Shown one piece after another: positions 61,445 to 64,000 of a stretch of 64,000 bases of DNA; positions within the stretch are counted from its first letter, which is position 1, and each line of letters starts with the position of its first letter. The position numbers and the translations under genes are program-made. Where the stretch lies: assembly GCA_949290355.1 (NCBI GenBank), contig CASERN010000008.1, positions 222,044 through 286,043 on the forward strand, written 5' to 3'. Under the pieces are notes generated by a model. That model searched no databases, had not been told where the DNA came from, and worked only from the letters and a program-made list of their open reading frames with translations. The stretch comes from an uncultured bacterium. Lineage in GTDB: Bacteria; Cyanobacteriota; Vampirovibrionia; Gastranaerophilales; Gastranaerophilaceae.

Positions 61445-62116
61445 ATGAGAAAATTCATCGTCATATTCCTTATAATGTGTCTAAACATTCCAAGTTGTTA
61501 CGCTTGGGGATGGTGGAATAAAAATTCTGATAAAAAATCAGGTGATGTAAAAATTGAAGCAGAAACAAGCGGAAAGGGTTATGTAGGGACATTGCCTGAT
61601 GTTTCTAAAAACTTTACTCCTCAAGATTCTGAAAACGGCAAACCTGTGTTTGACAAAACAAAAGATTTTAATTCTGCAAACGAAATAAAACCAATACCAA
61701 AAGATAATCCATCTTTTGTAAACATAATTCTAAAACCGGATAAAACTTCTCCATATTTGAATGATATATATAAATTGTTACCTCAACTTGAAAATATTCT
61801 TATCTGTATAGAAAATCACTATGACGTGCAAAAATTTAATGCAAAAGTATATTTTTTCAACAAAACCGTAGAATATCTTCAAAAAAAATATGCAAATTAT
61901 CCTGAAAGTAACTATATTTCTTTTTTAAAAATTTCAGAACTCAGCAATCATGCTCAATCTATTGCAAATCTGAGAGCAGAAGCTGAAAAATATCGTCCAT
62001 ATTTAGCTTATACAGGGGCAGGATATCTATATAATGATAATGTTATTGATCAACAATTGGAATATTTAAAAAATGAAATTGAAGATACAATAGTTATAAT
62101 AAAAGAAGCAGAATAA
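61445..62116 (+). CDS. Secreted protein of unknown function
   Basis: 223 residues with a signal peptide (MRKFIVIFLIMCLNIPSCYA) followed by WGWWNKNSD. A Pro/Lys-rich region (about 30-95) is followed by a helical domain (about 100-223) with DIYKLLPQLENILICIENHYDVQKFNAKVYFFNKTVEYLQKKY. No known domain is recognised. The message appears leaderless. It ends 1 nt before the convergent stop of the substrate-binding protein gene. Confidence 0.65.
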   Translation: MRKFIVIFLIMCLNIPSCYAWGWWNKNSDKKSGDVKIEAETSGKGYVGTLPDVSKNFTPQDSENGKPVFDKTKDFNSANEIKPIPKDNPSFVNIILKPDKTSPYLNDIYKLLPQLENILICIENHYDVQKFNAKVYFFNKTVEYLQKKYANYPESNYISFLKISELSNHAQSIANLRAEAEKYRPYLAYTGAGYLYNDNVIDQQLEYLKNEIEDTIVIIKEAE

Positions 62117-62117
62117 C

Positions 62118-62897
62118 TTATTTATTTATATGCCATTTTTCTTGCATTTTTTCTAATTTTTTCCTACTTTGCAAATCATCAATTATATAATTAACTTTAC
62201 TCAAAAGTCTTCTTGATTCATCTTCTTTTCTAAAAGCAATTGCATAAGGCTCTTTAGAATATCTTTTAGGCAATAATTTTACTGATTTATCCTTTATTGC
62301 AAAGTTTAATAAAATTGTATCATCAGCTACAATTCCCTCAGCTTTTCCGGCTTTTAATGCTTTGTAAGCATCATTATAATTTTTGTAGCCTATAACATTA
62401 ACACCGGGGACATTTTTTCTTAAAGTTCTTTCGCTTGTTGAACCAAACACAATTATAAGTTTTTGTCCCTCAAAATCCTTTAGTCCTGAAGCTTTGCTTG
62501 AACTTCTAACAAGAATTGCCTGCCCAGAAATATAATAAGGATATGAAAAATCAAGAATTTGTTGTCTTTGATTTGTAACAGACATAGCCGCAACAAGCAT
62601 ATCAACCTCTCCGGCACCCAATTTCATAATCCTATTTGATGCAGTTACAGGTATAAAAGTAACCTTTTTTTCATCTCCCAAAATATTTTTTGCAATAACT
62701 TTTGCAATATCAACATCATATCCGACATAATTTCCTTTTTCATCTTTGAAACCAAAAGGAGCTGCATCATCTCTAATTCCTACAATCAAATTATCACGTT
62801 GAATTATTTTGGCAAATAAGTCATTTTCAGACTCTTTTTTGTTGCAACCACAAGTAATTATGCATATAACAAATAATAATAACAGAAACTTTTTCAT
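62118..62897 (-). CDS. Amino-acid ABC transporter substrate-binding lipoprotein (SBP family 3)
   Basis: 259 residues from ATG 62897. A lipoprotein-type signal (MKKFLLLLFVICIITCGC) is followed by the family-3 fold: NLIVGIRDDAAPFGFKDEKGNYVGYDVDIAKVIA, then GAGEVDMLVAAMSVTNQRQQILDFSYPYY and GKAEGIVADDTILL. It binds an amino acid in the periplasm for an ABC importer; no permease or ATPase gene is adjacent. The lipobox (TCGC) is not canonical. The frame could begin at a TTG further upstream (62921), but the ATG fits the signal peptide. TATTAT lies 8 nt before it. Confidence 0.88.
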   Translation of the reverse strand: MKKFLLLLFVICIITCGCNKKESENDLFAKIIQRDNLIVGIRDDAAPFGFKDEKGNYVGYDVDIAKVIAKNILGDEKKVTFIPVTASNRIMKLGAGEVDMLVAAMSVTNQRQQILDFSYPYYISGQAILVRSSSKASGLKDFEGQKLIIVFGSTSERTLRKNVPGVNVIGYKNYNDAYKALKAGKAEGIVADDTILLNFAIKDKSVKLLPKRYSKEPYAIAFRKEDESRRLLSKVNYIIDDLQSRKKLEKMQEKWHINK

Positions 62898-62921
62898 AAT
62901 AATAAATAATACTTTAAACAA

Positions 62922-62949
62922 AACAACCGAGCAAGTATGCTCGGTTGTT
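62922..62949. terminator. Intrinsic terminator hairpin
   Basis: Perfect 12-bp stem AACAACCGAGCA / TGCTCGGTTGTT with loop AGTA. It lies after the adhesin gene stop at 62969 on the minus strand. Confidence 0.75.
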
Positions 62950-62968
62950 CTAGATTTTTTCTTTTTTT

Positions 62969-64000
62969 TTATTTTACTTTAGCTTCAAGTTTTTCAATAC
63001 GTTTTTCAAGTTCGTTAATACGTTTTTCTTGAGCTTGGTATTTTGCATCCAATTCTTTTATTGCATTAATAACTGCATAGAACATATCTTCCATACGTAT
63101 TGTCAAGAAACCGTCAACCCCTTTTTTGACAGCATTAGGGAATATTTTTTGTAAATCTTGAGCTATAACCCCAACGTGAGGAGTTTTTTCCGGATCTTTT
63201 TTGAATGTATAATTAAATACTTTCAACTGGCGAATTTTCTCTAAACCTGATTTGTTCTCACTGCCAACGTATTTCAAACGACGGTCAGAAAGAGTGTTGC
63301 TTCCTTTAAAATATCTGTCATAAAGATCATTAGTCCCGTTGTGATTATAACTATATAACGTTGCTTCCCGAGCGCCACTATCAAAATTACCCAAGACTCT
63401 TGCGACCCGGACTGTAGATGAATTTCTATATGAACCATTTTTACCAGTATCATTCAACATGAATTCACCATTTACAATCAAGTTTCCGTTTATTACAACT
63501 GTTGAATCAGGCTTATTAACATATGCAAAACTTGTAAACTTGGTTCCTGTATTATGAACTTCCAAAACAGCATCACCACCATTAAAACTAGATCTGCTAC
63601 CAATATAAATACGTTCTCCACTATCAGCAGCTATAGTCGAATTGCTTGGTCCAGAATTCTTTCCTATACATATTTTATTAGAACCAGTAACACCAGAACA
63701 AGCATTTTCACCTATTGCAATAATATTATTACCAGGAGCATTAGCACCACTTCCTATTGCAACAGAATAATTTCCTGCTGTCGACTCAAGTCCAATTGCT
63801 ATTGCACCAGTTCCCTTCCCCTTTGTATCTCCTCCAATAGATATAGCACTACTACTACTACTATTAGCATTATTACCAATTGCAACAGAATTCATCCCTG
63901 CAGCACTTGAATCTGCGCCAATTGCAACAGCAGGTCCTGTATATTTGGTATTTGAATAAACTTTATATGAATAAGCAAAAGCATTACTTCCAATTGCAAC
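62969..64000 (-). CDS. Trimeric YadA-head-like adhesin with C-terminal S74 chaperone domain (5' end outside window)
   Basis: The frame is open to the window edge, so at least 343 residues and the N-terminus are missing. The first half visible is a series of YadA-head repeats (SVAIGxxA, AIAIGxxS, NIIAIGENA units), which form a trimeric left-handed beta-roll. The C-terminus is a peptidase S74 (intramolecular chaperone) domain: SDRRLKYVGSENKSGLEKI (catalytic-type Ser at about 63287), HVGVIAQDLQKIFP and a coiled coil at the end (YQAQEKRINELEKRIEKLEAKVK). In phage tailspikes this domain guides trimer folding and then cuts itself off. No YadA membrane anchor is present, so export and attachment are open questions. 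Confidence 0.85.
   Translation of the reverse strand, partial: VAIGSNAFAYSYKVYSNTKYTGPAVAIGADSSAAGMNSVAIGNNANSSSSSAISIGGDTKGKGTGAIAIGLESTAGNYSVAIGSGANAPGNNIIAIGENACSGVTGSNKICIGKNSGPSNSTIAADSGERIYIGSRSSFNGGDAVLEVHNTGTKFTSFAYVNKPDSTVVINGNLIVNGEFMLNDTGKNGSYRNSSTVRVARVLGNFDSGAREATLYSYNHNGTNDLYDRYFKGSNTLSDRRLKYVGSENKSGLEKIRQLKVFNYTFKKDPEKTPHVGVIAQDLQKIFPNAVKKGVDGFLTIRMEDMFYAVINAIKELDAKYQAQEKRINELEKRIEKLEAKVK

Overview
The window is a strongly AT-rich stretch from a diderm (outer-membrane) bacterium. It carries a TolC-type outer-membrane protein, a LolA-like carrier, an SLBB polysaccharide exporter, a two-partner-secretion exoprotein and a trimeric adhesin. It also has Mini-RNase III, which is otherwise known from Cyanobacteria and Firmicutes, many small lineage-type secreted proteins, and several genes that look leaderless. 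My best guess is a gut-type Vampirovibrionia ('Melainabacteria', Gastranaerophilales-like). This is inferred from gene content and style, not from a marker gene such as 16S.

Region 1 (1-12591) is an aryl polyene (APE)-type type II polyketide cluster in two divergent arms. The minus arm runs from 9087 leftwards, off the window edge: KS-like apeC, acyltransferase apeD, two ACPs, membrane apeG, an AMP-ligase/dehydratase fusion (apeH-apeI), thioesterase apeK, LolA-like apeL, MMPL exporter apeM, a methyltransferase, an acyltransferase and a HAD phosphatase. The plus arm (9102-12591) holds a ketosynthase/dehydratase fusion (apeO-apeP), ketoreductase apeQ and ketosynthase apeR. The two arms start 14 bp apart inside a perfect inverted repeat. 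Ligase and ACPs should load an aryl starter, KS/KR/DH extend it, and acyltransferases plus LolA/MMPL carry the product to the outer membrane.

Region 2 (12568-20601) is mixed housekeeping and accessory: a YbiT-like ABC-F protein with a degenerate second ATPase domain, small secreted or membrane proteins, a TSCPD protein, a ferredoxin-nitroreductase, a TolC-type channel and adenine deaminase. Region 3 (20619-28740) has a 1238-residue two-partner-secretion exoprotein ending in an intact PilZ (c-di-GMP) motif set after a long Asp-X repeat, an 873-residue unknown protein, and DUF4186 and DUF2971 genes. Region 4 (28944-36246) has glucose-6-phosphate isomerase, a tail-anchored DUF4145 protein, a barrel-like secreted protein, and an unusual set of two 2-hydroxyacyl-CoA-dehydratase-like iron-sulfur proteins around a PHP phosphoesterase, followed by a radical SAM enzyme.

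Region 5 (36298-56133) is exopolysaccharide or capsule: SLBB exporter, Wzz-like protein, Wzx flippase, Wzy polymerase, three GT4 glycosyltransferases, a pyruvyl-transferase/Fe-S pair, all four GDP-heptose pathway activities in three genes, and the initiating sugar-phosphate transferase. A lipid-kinase gene, a second radical SAM enzyme and a PAP2 phosphatase sit inside it. Region 6 (56223-64000) has two tRNA-Ala genes, a class II photolyase, an HPP-like membrane protein, BCP peroxiredoxin, an inosine-DNA glycosylase, a truncated ferredoxin, Mini-RNase III, a Spy/CpxP-like protein, an amino-acid-binding lipoprotein and the 3' end of a YadA-head/S74 adhesin.

No insertion sequence, CRISPR array, integrase or rRNA was seen. 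Most promoter calls are by eye and should be read as candidates.
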